From Paraflavitalea sp. CAU 1676 (GTDB lineage Bacteria > Bacteroidota > Bacteroidia > Chitinophagales > Chitinophagaceae), in assembly GCF_029223285.1 (NCBI RefSeq), contig NZ_JARHUJ010000001.1:248001-312000 (forward strand): a stretch of DNA of 64,000 nt, in the 5' to 3' direction. The stretch's first letter is position 1, and every line of letters begins with the position of its first letter. Positions 6,191-14,873 of the stretch are shown here, one piece after another. Position numbers and translations under genes: made by a program. The notes under the pieces were generated by a model, which saw only the letters and a program-made list of their open reading frames with translations, made no database searches and had not been told where the DNA came from.

Positions 6191-7597
6191 ATGTTTATAA
6201 AGCAATTATACACAGGTTGTTTGAGTGAATCAGCCTACTATATTGAGAGTAAAGGCGAGGCCGCCATTATCGATCCCCTGCGGGATATTGCAGCCTACCT
6301 GGAGCTGGCGAAAGAAAGAAACGCTACGATCAAGTATATTTTCGAAACTCATTTTCATGCCGATTTCGTAAGCGGTCACCTCGACCTGCAAAAGGCTACC
6401 GGCGCTCCCATCGTATACGGCCCATCCACCGAGACCAATTTTCCGATCCACCTGGCGAAAGATGGTGAGGAGTTCGAACTGGGTGATCTGACGATCGGGG
6501 TTATCCATACACCCGGCCATACGCTGGAATCGACCTGCTACCTCCTCCGCGACGAAAATAAGGCCCCTTATGCGCTCTTTACGGGCGATACGCTGTTTGT
6601 TGGGGATGTAGGTCGTCCCGACCTCAGTAGCGGGAATTTGAGCAAAGAAGCGCTTGCATCGATGTTATTTGACTCTTTGCAGCAAAAAGTTGCAACTTTA
6701 CCCGATTCGGTGATCGTTTACCCCGCTCACGGAGCTGGCAGCAGCTGCGGTAAGAACCTGGGGCCCGAAACGCACAGCACTATCGGCGAGCAGAAGCAAA
6801 CCAATTATGCCCTGCAACCTCAAAGCCGGGAAGATTTTATCAAGGCAGTGACGGATGGCCTCGGCCTTCCTCCACAATACTTCCCCATCAATGCACGGAT
6901 CAACAAAGAAGGGTACGAAAGCCTCGAAGGCATCATGCAGCAGGGATTGACTCCGCTGACGGTGGCCGACTTCAAGGCACTCGCCCAAAACGAGGATGTG
7001 ATCGTGCTGGATACCCGTAACGCCGCTGCCTTTACCGAGCAATTTGTGCCTGGTTCTATATTCATCGGTTTGGAAGGTCGCTTTGCCGAATGGGCGGGCA
7101 GCCTGCTCCCATTCGATAAACCGATCATCCTGGTGACAGAAGCCGGACAGGAAGAAGAAAGTGTGGTAAGACTGGCGCGTGTTGGTTTCTCCCAAATGAA
7201 GGGTTACCTGCATGGTGGTGTGGAAGCCTGGAAGGCTGCCGGTGAGCAGATCGACCTGATCATCGATGTAGAAGCCGATGAACTGGCCATGGACCTGCCT
7301 TTCGATAATAACCTGGTGGTGGTAGACGTGCGCCGGGAAACTGAATTTGCCGATGGCCACGTAGCCGGTGCGGTAAACATTCCGCTCAACGAAATGACCG
7401 ACCCAGGCACTATGGCGAATATCACCGAAACACAGAACCTGTACGTGCATTGCGCCGGTGGCTACCGTAGTGTGATCGCTGCCTCTATGTTGAAACGCCA
7501 GGGCATTCACAACCTGCACAACGTGCTGGGTGGATGGAACGCGATCAAGGACCAGAAAGGCATCGAGGTGGTGAAAGAAAAGAGTGTGTTGAATTAA
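6191..7597 (+). CDS. Persulfide dioxygenase-like metallo-beta-lactamase fused to two rhodanese domains
   Basis: The protein has 468 residues and three domains. Residues 1 to about 200 are an ETHE1-type metallo-beta-lactamase fold with the metal motif THFHADFVSGH (about 53-63), HTPGHTLEST and the FTGDTLFVGDVGRPDL stretch characteristic of persulfide dioxygenases, which oxidise glutathione persulfide to sulfite. Residues about 255-350 are a rhodanese domain whose active-site loop reads VTEAGQ and lacks cysteine, so it is probably structural. Residues about 365-465 are a second rhodanese with the catalytic Cys421 in HCAGGYRS. The product should couple persulfide oxidation with sulfur transfer in sulfide detoxification. 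The upstream ArsR-family gene is the likely regulator. A strong terminator follows. Confidence 0.92.
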   Translation: MFIKQLYTGCLSESAYYIESKGEAAIIDPLRDIAAYLELAKERNATIKYIFETHFHADFVSGHLDLQKATGAPIVYGPSTETNFPIHLAKDGEEFELGDLTIGVIHTPGHTLESTCYLLRDENKAPYALFTGDTLFVGDVGRPDLSSGNLSKEALASMLFDSLQQKVATLPDSVIVYPAHGAGSSCGKNLGPETHSTIGEQKQTNYALQPQSREDFIKAVTDGLGLPPQYFPINARINKEGYESLEGIMQQGLTPLTVADFKALAQNEDVIVLDTRNAAAFTEQFVPGSIFIGLEGRFAEWAGSLLPFDKPIILVTEAGQEEESVVRLARVGFSQMKGYLHGGVEAWKAAGEQIDLIIDVEADELAMDLPFDNNLVVVDVRRETEFADGHVAGAVNIPLNEMTDPGTMANITETQNLYVHCAGGYRSVIAASMLKRQGIHNLHNVLGGWNAIKDQKGIEVVKEKSVLN

Positions 7598-7625
7598 CCA
7601 GCTTTCAATAAAATAACCTTTGTGA

Positions 7626-7652
7626 AGCCAGCAGCGATGCTGGCTTTTTTTT
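7626..7652 (+). terminator. Rho-independent terminator of the persulfide dioxygenase gene
   Basis: agccagca and tgctggct form a perfect 8-bp stem with loop gcga, followed by a run of eight T in total. Confidence 0.9.
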
Positions 7653-7714
7653 ATGGGTAATTCTACCGCTGCAATTCAGGTGTTTAAACGGGTGGTTTAC
7701 TGTCGTTTGATGGA

Positions 7715-7722
7715 TAGTTTTG
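7715..7722 (+). promoter_or_regulatory. -7 box (TAGTTTTG) of the 71-residue gene
   Basis: This perfect TAnnTTTG match lies 16 bases before the ATG at 7739. It supports the small gene as a separate transcription unit. Confidence 0.5.
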
Positions 7723-7738
7723 CATAAAAATATATTCT

Positions 7739-7954
7739 ATGCCAAAGCATACAGTAGAATTACGTGATGAAACGGATCGTGTATTTAAGGTAAATGAAAA
7801 CCTGTCGTCAGATGCGCAAAGGACTATTAAAATAAAAGTGGTGACGGAGGGTGGTGTAAAAAAGCATGTATTGGAGATTGCAGAAGGTACTACACTTACG
7901 AAGCTGCCCCTAAAAGGGGTTAAAATTCCACCAGATATTGGTGATGAAATTTAG
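7739..7954 (+). CDS. Small protein of unknown function (71 residues)
   Basis: No family is recognised. The sequence alternates charged and beta-branched residues (HTVELRDE, RTIKIKVVTEG, KKHVLEIAEG) and looks like a small beta-rich soluble domain. It has no signal peptide, no membrane helix and no cysteine. The C-terminus (LPLKGVKIPPDIGDEI) is proline/glycine-containing and acidic at the tip. It has its own -7 promoter box and lies convergent with the C11 protease gene, whose terminator it abuts. A substrate, inhibitor or partner of that protease is imaginable from position alone, but nothing in the sequence proves it. Promoter and clean start support a real gene. Confidence 0.6.
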   Translation: MPKHTVELRDETDRVFKVNENLSSDAQRTIKIKVVTEGGVKKHVLEIAEGTTLTKLPLKGVKIPPDIGDEI

Positions 7955-7974
7955 TTAATGGATCCAGGTAATTC

Positions 7975-8004
7975 TTAAAAAGCAGAGCCTACTTAGTAGG
8001 CTCT
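7975..8004 (-). terminator. Rho-independent terminator of the C11 protease gene
   Basis: agagcctac (7984-7992) and gtaggctct (7996-8004) form a perfect 9-bp stem with loop tta. Read on the minus strand it is followed by GCTTTTTAAG, so it ends the protease transcript. The plus-strand side has no T run. Confidence 0.8.
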
Positions 8005-8013
8005 AAGCGCATT

Positions 8014-9441
8014 TTATACTGTCAGCGCCTTTGCCTTCTCCAGGTAGTGTTGCAGGAAGTCATCCCAGGTTGAATCTTGGGCGAACTTATTCACGACCTC
8101 GGGGTCGTAATAGGCGCAGAGGCTTTTTGTAGTTTCCATGGTTATATCGGTGTCGGCCGGAAAGTAAATTGATATGCCTTGTTGGGAGTAGCGCGATGTG
8201 TCGAATTTGTCTGAAAGCGTAAAGAATTCGCCGACAAAGGAGGATTTTACAATTCGTTTCCTGATAGATTTGTAGCGGTCAAGAAAGACCTTGAATTGAT
8301 ATTGAAAGGGTGATGGGGTGTCAGCAAGGCATTCGATCAACAGTCCCAGATCAACAAGGCCAAGGCCCAGTTTCGAAACATCATTGATCCTTTCTTTCCG
8401 TATTTTGATGAACATCGATAGGAATTCGGGTTCTTCAATACGAAGTTTGAGATAGTCGGACAGGTTGTTGATAAGCGTCGATAGTTCGTCGTAGTACTTT
8501 AGCTTGTTACAAAATACGGTACTTTCACTTACGATATCGATCCCTTCTGCTAGTTCGGTGGAGTACTTGAGAATGTAATCTTCCGTGATCTTCCGTACAA
8601 GCAGTTTGTTGGGAATATTGGGGTGTCTTCTTAACAGGTTAAATAGTCTAAGGTAGTTATAGCCGTAATAAGGGAACACAGATTGTGGGGCCACCAGGTA
8701 TTTTACCTTGTCCTTAAGAATAAATCCATTGTCGGCCATTTGCATATTGCAGTTCACCATGAGCAGTATGTCGATCATTTGGTCGCCGGGAAGTGCCTGC
8801 TTCAATACATCGTAAATTTCCTGCATCCAAACCACATTTGCTTTTCGGCAAGGTGAAACCACATCTGATTCGATCGGCATCATTTCGTTTTTCTGTTCTT
8901 TGCCGCATTTGAATTCGCCCGAGTATAATTTTTTCTTGTCGAGCAAATTTTTGTTTACGAACTGTATGGTATTCTTTATTTCCACTACCGTGCCTGTATG
9001 CTGTACATTCAGGCTGTTTATTTCCAGTTCATCTGCTCTGCGAAGATCCAGACCGAAACCCTTGCCGTGAGTCCAGGTAACCAGTATCTTTTTTTCGGAG
9101 GGGAATGTTTTGAACACATAACTGAATATTGGTTTCCACGCTTCACTTTCATAGAGGTCGATACCATGGTGCCGGTAGGTCAACTTCCGGTAGGTAAACT
9201 TTGTTTTTCCCTCCTTACGGTAATACTCTCTTAAGCTATAATGGTAGCAATATTCATTATTGGGTGCTCTGAATTGAATGCTGTCGAGCAGCACGATAAT
9301 TTTAACGTTGTCCGAGTTGTCGTCTAGATATTTACTGATTTCCCGTAATAATTTCTGACTTTCGGACTTGTACTCCATGATCTCATGGATAAAGATGAAT
9401 ACTAACCATTTATAGGTCTTCGTGTTATCGGCGGAATCCAT
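8014..9441 (-). CDS. Clostripain-like (peptidase family C11) cysteine protease
   Basis: This 475-residue protein has the caspase-hemoglobinase-fold pattern of clostripain. It opens with KWLVFIFIHEIMEYKSESQ (usual KWTxMVYM-type strand). The catalytic His is in LVTWTHGKGFGL (about residue 125) and the catalytic Cys in DILLMVNCNMQMADN (about residue 231), followed by VKYLVAPQSVFPYYGYNY, which matches the VASEExxPxxGWPY region of the family. No signal peptide or membrane helix is seen, so it may act in the cytoplasm. The ATG at 9441 is chosen over an in-frame TTG at 9474, because a promoter box covers the latter. It is divergent from the propeller histidine kinase gene. Family known to cleave after Arg/Lys; the specificity here is not shown. 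Confidence 0.75.
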   Translation of the reverse strand: MDSADNTKTYKWLVFIFIHEIMEYKSESQKLLREISKYLDDNSDNVKIIVLLDSIQFRAPNNEYCYHYSLREYYRKEGKTKFTYRKLTYRHHGIDLYESEAWKPIFSYVFKTFPSEKKILVTWTHGKGFGLDLRRADELEINSLNVQHTGTVVEIKNTIQFVNKNLLDKKKLYSGEFKCGKEQKNEMMPIESDVVSPCRKANVVWMQEIYDVLKQALPGDQMIDILLMVNCNMQMADNGFILKDKVKYLVAPQSVFPYYGYNYLRLFNLLRRHPNIPNKLLVRKITEDYILKYSTELAEGIDIVSESTVFCNKLKYYDELSTLINNLSDYLKLRIEEPEFLSMFIKIRKERINDVSKLGLGLVDLGLLIECLADTPSPFQYQFKVFLDRYKSIRKRIVKSSFVGEFFTLSDKFDTSRYSQQGISIYFPADTDITMETTKSLCAYYDPEVVNKFAQDSTWDDFLQHYLEKAKALTV

Positions 9442-9471
9442 AATTGAGGTTTGAAAAGTGTCGTCGTATTT

Positions 9472-9502
9472 CAAATTTATGGATGGTCAAAAAAAGGACC
9501 AA
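9472..9502 (-). promoter_or_regulatory. Promoter of the C11 protease gene (-33 TTGG, 19-bp spacer, -7 TAAATTTG)
   Basis: On the minus strand TTGG (9502-9499) is separated by 19 bases from TAAATTTG (9479-9472), a textbook Bacteroidota promoter. The box lies 30 bases before the ATG at 9441. This places the alternative TTG start within the promoter and argues against it. Confidence 0.65.
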
Positions 9503-9572
9503 GGTGAAAAACACCCATTCTTGGTATCTTAAGGGGGCATTTGATGTACCATTTTCCCTAATTTCACTAGCT

Positions 9573-12557
9573 ATGTTACCCTCGCTTCGGTCATACATGG
9601 TCATATGTTTAGCCTTTATTGCTGTGGAGCTTCGGGCACAGGAGTTGTTTCACTTGAAATTTGATCACTACGATAACCGGAGCGGTCTTGGAAGCATTAA
9701 TGTACGGAAAATCATTCAGGACTCTTTCGGGTTTATCTGGATTGCTACTCAGGACGGTCTCTATCGATTTGACGGAAAAGAGTTCGTAAATTATAATAAG
9801 GCACAACCGGAGCGGCATTCGATTACGGGGCCTGATATCAGGGATGTAATAGAGGTAAAAGGAATGATATGGGTAATCACTTCCTTTGGCGGCATCAATG
9901 CCATAGATTCCCGGTCGTCCAACGTAGTTTTCGGGCTTGCACAAGAGAGCGATCAGGAGCTCAGTAAGGTGTTGTTTACTTCTCTCGCTGCGCGTGGCGA
10001 CACCTTATTTATCGGCAGTGACAAAGGGATTTATTATTTGCAGGTGAATGACCGCAAGTTAAAGCCATATGTGTTGAATAGCCCGGCCTTTTACATCAAG
10101 CAGTCACCAAACGTTAATAGAATCATTTTTGATAAAGAAAAGCGTCTTTGGGCCTTTTGCCAGAGCCAGGGCGTTTTTGCGATAGATGTTCCGACCAGTA
10201 AAGTGATTGCCTCGCTGGATGAGCCTTCCGCCATCTATTTTGATGGAGCTATTTGGGGCAACTCTATTGTAGCCGGGACGAATGAGGGGCTGAGGCACTA
10301 TTATCTTTCAGCAGGCAGGATACTTTCTAACTACGATAGGTTTTTGTTTGCCACCGAACATATGAGGTCTCCGGTCTTTTCGGTCAGGGCCGATCAATCC
10401 GATAATCTTTGGTTTTCAACGAGGCGTCACCTGATAAAGATGGATGCTTATTCAAAACGATTTTGGTATGTGAAGGAAAGTAAAGTGATTGAGAAGGATT
10501 GGACATCCTCTGTCTATGCCATTTTCTTTGATCGGATGAATAATCTATGGCTTGGTTGTCATGAAGGCGTTAGTTTTTCTACCAATAGATCGGCCGCATT
10601 TTTAGCTTATCATAAGTCGGAGGAGACAAAAGAAACCATTTCCCATGCCTACTATATTTATCCGAATGGCGATTCTATCACATTGGTTTGCGCGTCTGAT
10701 GCCCTGTACAAAGTCAACCGCCTAACCGGCGAAATAGGGTCCCTTGATAAGGGGAAATCCTATTATTATGTTTTTGAAGACGCCAATCACCGATTGATTG
10801 CCTCCTGCGATGATGGATTGGTGATCGTTGGTCAAAAAGGAGTAACTCCTGTGAGCGAAGTATATCCTGAATTTAAGGAGTACTCTTCACTGATCGTCAA
10901 TAGCCATTTGAGTATAGATAAAGACCGATTGATGTTCGGAAGCCAGGATAGAAGGGGCGTATTTGTCTGGGATCGGGAGCGGCACTCTATTGCCAATTAT
11001 TCAACATCGGTTGGTTCGCTACGGCTGAAGGATGATAACGTGAATGCCCTTTATAAAGATCGGAAGGGGTTAATCTGGATACTCACCAACAACTCTATTT
11101 CGGTTATGGATGCGCAACTTGGTCATGTGCAGCATTTGGAAGTGACTGATCCCAGACTGAAGAAAGCGTACTCTCTATTTTATGATGTTTGTGAATATGG
11201 AGATCAATATTTTCTTGCCACTTATAGGGATGGTATCGTAGTGCTGGATAAGGAGTTCAGGTTTGTTCGCGAAATTTCGACTTTTAATGGCCTTGCAAAT
11301 AATAGTGTATATAAGCTGTTATTGTTTCGGGATAGTCTATTGTTTGCCACCACCAATAATGGATTGTCTGTCATTCACCTTGCGACTTCAAAAGTCAAGA
11401 ATTATTTTGATGCCAATGGACTTACCTCCAGTGTTTTTGAAGAGTTGAGCGGAAATTCGGCGGGAGATAAGATCTATGTAGGTGGCAAAGATGGATTTAC
11501 GATTATAGATCCGCTGTTGCTAAGGACGAACGATTCTCCGCCGTCGCTGTACTTTAGCCGGATCTCCGTTGAGTCGCCGGGGAAAGCGATTGACTCCTCC
11601 GATTTGACGAGCACAAAGATGGTGGTGCCCAATGATGCCGTTCAGACAACCGTTTATTTTTCAGCATTGAATTTCTCCAACCCTGCCTTTACTTCTTTTT
11701 CTTACCGTATCAATGAATTGAGCAATGAATGGACGAATATTGGAAGCCAGCATTTTGTTAGGTTCATTGGGCTTTCGCCGGGTACGTACCACTTATCCAT
11801 AAAGGCTGCCAATGAAGATGGTCTATGGTCGGCCCCCAGGGAGTTGACCCTGGTGTTCCTGCCCAAGTGGTATCAAACCTGGTGGTTCAGGAGCCTGATC
11901 GCCCTGTTGATCATAGGTGTGCTTTACGGGATCTACCGGTACCGGTTGTGGCAGGTGAAACAGGAGCAGCAGATGCGCCAACGAATTGCCAGCGACCTGC
12001 ACGATGACATTGGCAGCACACTTAATAGTGTTAAGGTGTTTGCCAACCTGGCCATGATGAAGTCCGAACAAAATGCTCCCTATCTTTTACAGTTGAAAGA
12101 GGGGGTTCAGGGCGCCATTGTAGGCATACGGGATATGGTTTGGATACTGGACGATAAGCAGGATACGGTTGAGCACCTGGTAAACAGGGTTGAGCAGTTT
12201 ATCTATCCCGTTGTTGCGGCGCAGGATATCCGGTTTGAGAAAATAATGGATGCTACGGTCGCCGACAGGATTTTGAAGAAAGAAGAAAAACGAAACTTAT
12301 ACCTGATCCTGAAAGAGGCATTGAACAACAGCATTAAATATGCGGAAGCTTCTGTGTTGCAGGTACAGATTGAGAAGGTCGCTTATGACCAGTTCAGTAT
12401 CGTCGTGAGCGATAACGGAAAGGGGTTTGATATTGCTACCGTTCAAAAAGGAAACGGACTGAACAACCTCAAATACCGCGCGCAGCAGATCAGGTATCAG
12501 ATAGATATCAATAGTGTGCCCGGGATTGGCACCACCATCCGGCTCACCAGCCATTAG
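9573..12557 (+). CDS. Periplasmic-propeller sensor histidine kinase
   Basis: This 994-residue membrane sensor has a signal segment (residues 1-23) and a long periplasmic region of two-component-regulator propeller repeats. These can be seen as recurring GFIWIATQDGLYRFDG, NLWFSTRRHL, NNLWLGCHEGV and GLIWILTNNSI motifs, forming probably two seven-bladed propellers. A Y_Y_Y domain follows (about 690-765, with FSYRINELSNEW and GLSPGTYHLSIKAANEDGLWS). One membrane helix (about 770-792) leads to a HisKA_3 dimerisation helix with the phospho-acceptor His810 in SDLHDDIGS. The HATPase has an intact N box (KEALNNSIKYA) and G box (DNGKGFDI). It lacks a fused regulator, so it should signal to a NarL-type partner. 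The gene overlaps the tail of the convergent regulator gene by 4 bp. The ligand is unknown. Confidence 0.93.
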   Translation: MLPSLRSYMVICLAFIAVELRAQELFHLKFDHYDNRSGLGSINVRKIIQDSFGFIWIATQDGLYRFDGKEFVNYNKAQPERHSITGPDIRDVIEVKGMIWVITSFGGINAIDSRSSNVVFGLAQESDQELSKVLFTSLAARGDTLFIGSDKGIYYLQVNDRKLKPYVLNSPAFYIKQSPNVNRIIFDKEKRLWAFCQSQGVFAIDVPTSKVIASLDEPSAIYFDGAIWGNSIVAGTNEGLRHYYLSAGRILSNYDRFLFATEHMRSPVFSVRADQSDNLWFSTRRHLIKMDAYSKRFWYVKESKVIEKDWTSSVYAIFFDRMNNLWLGCHEGVSFSTNRSAAFLAYHKSEETKETISHAYYIYPNGDSITLVCASDALYKVNRLTGEIGSLDKGKSYYYVFEDANHRLIASCDDGLVIVGQKGVTPVSEVYPEFKEYSSLIVNSHLSIDKDRLMFGSQDRRGVFVWDRERHSIANYSTSVGSLRLKDDNVNALYKDRKGLIWILTNNSISVMDAQLGHVQHLEVTDPRLKKAYSLFYDVCEYGDQYFLATYRDGIVVLDKEFRFVREISTFNGLANNSVYKLLLFRDSLLFATTNNGLSVIHLATSKVKNYFDANGLTSSVFEELSGNSAGDKIYVGGKDGFTIIDPLLLRTNDSPPSLYFSRISVESPGKAIDSSDLTSTKMVVPNDAVQTTVYFSALNFSNPAFTSFSYRINELSNEWTNIGSQHFVRFIGLSPGTYHLSIKAANEDGLWSAPRELTLVFLPKWYQTWWFRSLIALLIIGVLYGIYRYRLWQVKQEQQMRQRIASDLHDDIGSTLNSVKVFANLAMMKSEQNAPYLLQLKEGVQGAIVGIRDMVWILDDKQDTVEHLVNRVEQFIYPVVAAQDIRFEKIMDATVADRILKKEEKRNLYLILKEALNNSIKYAEASVLQVQIEKVAYDQFSIVVSDNGKGFDIATVQKGNGLNNLKYRAQQIRYQIDINSVPGIGTTIRLTSH

Positions 12558-13216
12558 GGCTGAAAGATACCGTTGCGGATGGCGTATAGCACGAGGCCTA
12601 CCCTCGTTTTAGCACTCAGTTTGTCGAACAGGGTGTCGCGGTAGCCATCGATGGTGCGGGGGCTAAGATGCATTTTATCGGCTATTTCCCGGTAGGTGAG
12701 TTCGGTGCAGGCGAGTTTGAGGAACTCTATTTCCCGGTCATTTAGTGAGATCAGCGGCTTTATGCTGTTGTTGTCGTCTTCGAGGTTATTGAGCGCGTGG
12801 ATCATTTTGCCGGTCACCATTTCGGAATAATAATACCCCTTGCTGATTACCGAATCAAGAGCGCATTTGAACTCTTTGGGTTCGGTTTCCTTGAGTATAT
12901 AGCCCCTGGCGCCGTTCTTGAGCATGCGGATGATCGACTGCTCATTGTCGTACATGGAGAGGGCCAGCACCTTAACTTCGGGATGGTTTTGTTTGAGCCA
13001 TATGGTCGTTTCGAAGCCGTCCATTTCGGGCATGTTGATGTCCATCAATATGAGGTCGGGAACTTCATGGGTCTTAAGCTGTTCTATAAAATGCCGACCA
13101 TTGTTGGCTTCCAGTAACACGGTATAACCATCGAAGTTCTTCACCATACTGGCAAGGCCGTTACGGAGCAGGATGTGGTCATCTATGAGTGCTACCCGTG
13201 TTTTGTTTGTTTGCAT
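12554..13216 (-). CDS. NarL/FixJ-family response regulator
   Basis: This 220-residue protein has a receiver domain with the acidic pair IDDH, phospho-acceptor Asp59 in LILMDINMPEMDG, the switch Ser/Thr region VKVLALSMYD and the conserved Lys in GYILKETEP. A LuxR-type helix-turn-helix follows at about 155-218 (LNDREIEFLKLACTELTYREIADKMHLSPRTIDGYR, given here in family form). It lies 11 bases downstream of the degenerate kinase gene and is likely cotranscribed with it and with the intact kinase. Its end overlaps the end of the propeller kinase gene on the other strand. Either intact kinase could phosphorylate it. Target genes cannot be read from the sequence. Confidence 0.95.
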   Translation of the reverse strand: MQTNKTRVALIDDHILLRNGLASMVKNFDGYTVLLEANNGRHFIEQLKTHEVPDLILMDINMPEMDGFETTIWLKQNHPEVKVLALSMYDNEQSIIRMLKNGARGYILKETEPKEFKCALDSVISKGYYYSEMVTGKMIHALNNLEDDNNSIKPLISLNDREIEFLKLACTELTYREIADKMHLSPRTIDGYRDTLFDKLSAKTRVGLVLYAIRNGIFQP

Positions 13217-13227
13217 ATACTGCCGGT

Positions 13228-13890
13228 TTATCGGTTTGAAAATGGGAAGGTGATATGTATGATTGTTTCGTCCTTCAGGGCTTTGTTGACCTGCAGTTGT
13301 GCGCCGATCATGGCCGACCTGTCGTAGATCATACTCATGTTGCCGTCGTGTTGTTGATGCGTGCCGGGTTCTTGTTGATCGATCTCTTTATTCAGGATCG
13401 TTATCTCCAGGTCCTGGTCCTGGCATTGTATCTGAACGGTTATCAATGATGTGCTGCTTTGTCCGAGAAAATAATGTATTCCTTCCTGTACGATCCTGAA
13501 CAACATCAATTCCTCTTCTTTAGCTAGCTCCCTGATACATCCGTTAAAGGTGAGTACCGGCTCTGTTATCCTGTTTCTCGGCAGAAATGACAATTCATAC
13601 TCTATCGACTTCAATAAGCCTACCCTTCCAATATGGTTGGCATCCAGATTCCTGGCCAGATTGCGCAGATCTTTGATCGCCTGGCCGATCAGCTGGTTAC
13701 TATTAAACGTTTTCTGGGCTACTTCTTCAGGCTTTGAAAAATCCAGCGTTCCGAGGTGTAATTTGGCCAGACTCAATATCTGACCAATATTATCGTGTAT
13801 TTCCTGGACGGTGTTTTTCAATGCCTGCTCCTGTATCTCCAGCTTCGTTTTGATAATCTCATGTTCCTGTATGGTCCCCATTTTTTTCAT
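13228..13890 (-). CDS. Histidine-kinase paralogue with lost ATP-binding boxes (probable pseudokinase)
   Basis: This 220-residue soluble protein is clearly related to the kinase encoded just upstream. The HisKA_3 helix VQEIHDNIGQILSLAKLHLG, with His32, is intact, and LIGQAIKDLRNLARNLD matches the second helix. The ATPase part has decayed in its key boxes. The N box FRIVQEVINNIIKHA of the paralogue is FRIVQEGIHYFLGQS here. The DDGTGF box is replaced by LNKEID, and the GLGIRNM loop by NMSMIYD. It should therefore not bind ATP, but could still dimerise, accept phosphate from another kinase, or dephosphorylate the regulator encoded 11 bases downstream. Two ATGs (13890, 13881) are possible. No signal peptide or membrane helix is seen. 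Confidence 0.85.
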   Translation of the reverse strand: MKKMGTIQEHEIIKTKLEIQEQALKNTVQEIHDNIGQILSLAKLHLGTLDFSKPEEVAQKTFNSNQLIGQAIKDLRNLARNLDANHIGRVGLLKSIEYELSFLPRNRITEPVLTFNGCIRELAKEEELMLFRIVQEGIHYFLGQSSTSLITVQIQCQDQDLEITILNKEIDQQEPGTHQQHDGNMSMIYDRSAMIGAQLQVNKALKDETIIHITFPFSNR

Positions 13891-14060
13891 TTGATACGAA
13901 GATGCTTACTGTAATTTACTGAATAGAATACTGGTTTGATCTAAGTCATGTAAATACCGTGTTTTGCGGTTCCAAATACGAGGAAAACACCTTTGTTATA
14001 AAAGGCTGAAATACCTGTTGTTGTGCAGAAAGCCGGAGTTTTTGGCCGGAAGAAGGGGCA

Positions 14061-14873
14061 TCAGCCTGCTGTTTGGGAGGCAGCAAGCGGGAGCAATAAA
14101 GACACAGTGGTGCCGGCCCCCAGGGTGCTGGCGATGGTGAATTCGGCACCGATGAGTTGGGCGCGTTTGTGCATATTGCGGATACCCAGGCCAAACCGGC
14201 TGTTCTGGGCTGCATGAAGGGGTGACAGGTCGAAGCCGGTGCCATCGTCAGTTACGGATATCGTAAAGCGGGTAGGGGCATAGGTGAGGTCTACCCGGAT
14301 GGTATTGGCTTTTGCATGCTTGATGATGTTGTTGATAACCTCCTGCACAATGCGAAAAATGATGAGCTCTTTTTGACCTTCCAGCTTTATGTATGCACCT
14401 TCTGTGGTAAGGGTGGCTGTGAGGCCGCCACTCTTTTTGAGCATTTCCAATTCGTACTCAAGGGCTTGCAGCAAGCCCATTTCAGATACATAATCGGTGT
14501 TGAGGCTTTTGGAGATATCGCGCAGGTCCTGGATGGCCTTTCCGATCAGGCTTTTGGAGTCTTCGATCTTTTGCTGCAGCTGATCGGGCCTGTTGGTGTC
14601 CATGGTGCCGAGGTTGAGCTTGGCGAGGCTCAATACCTGCCCAATGTTATCGTGTATTTCCTGGGATATGGTTTGGAGCGTTTGTTCCTGTATTTCCAGT
14701 TGTGATTCGAGCAGGATCTGTTGGAAGCCTGTTTGGAGTTCCTGTCTTTCCCGGATATAACGTTGATGCCGTTTCTGGTATATGACGATGAATATGATGA
14801 TAAAGCAGGCGATCAGCAGCGTGAAAGACGTGCTCAGGATGATCGAAATTATATCGTATGGTTGGTTTGGCAT
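14061..14873 (-). CDS. Membrane-anchored HisKA_3 sensor histidine kinase
   Basis: This 270-residue kinase has a single N-terminal membrane helix (about residues 8-32), a short coiled linker, and the HisKA_3 motif SQEIHDNIGQVLSLAKLNLG with phospho-acceptor His74. The HATPase is complete: N box IVQEVINNIIKHAKAN, G1 box VTDDGTGFDL and G2 loop RFGLGIRNMHKRAQLIGA. There is almost no extracytoplasmic sensor of its own. Its start overlaps the 3' end of the 7TM protein gene by 25 bp, so sensing is probably done by that partner. The ATG at 14873 is chosen because the upstream frame inside the 7TM gene reads unlike a kinase. A 170-bp gap separates it from the pseudokinase gene. Confidence 0.93.
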   Translation of the reverse strand: MPNQPYDIISIILSTSFTLLIACFIIIFIVIYQKRHQRYIRERQELQTGFQQILLESQLEIQEQTLQTISQEIHDNIGQVLSLAKLNLGTMDTNRPDQLQQKIEDSKSLIGKAIQDLRDISKSLNTDYVSEMGLLQALEYELEMLKKSGGLTATLTTEGAYIKLEGQKELIIFRIVQEVINNIIKHAKANTIRVDLTYAPTRFTISVTDDGTGFDLSPLHAAQNSRFGLGIRNMHKRAQLIGAEFTIASTLGAGTTVSLLLPLAASQTAG

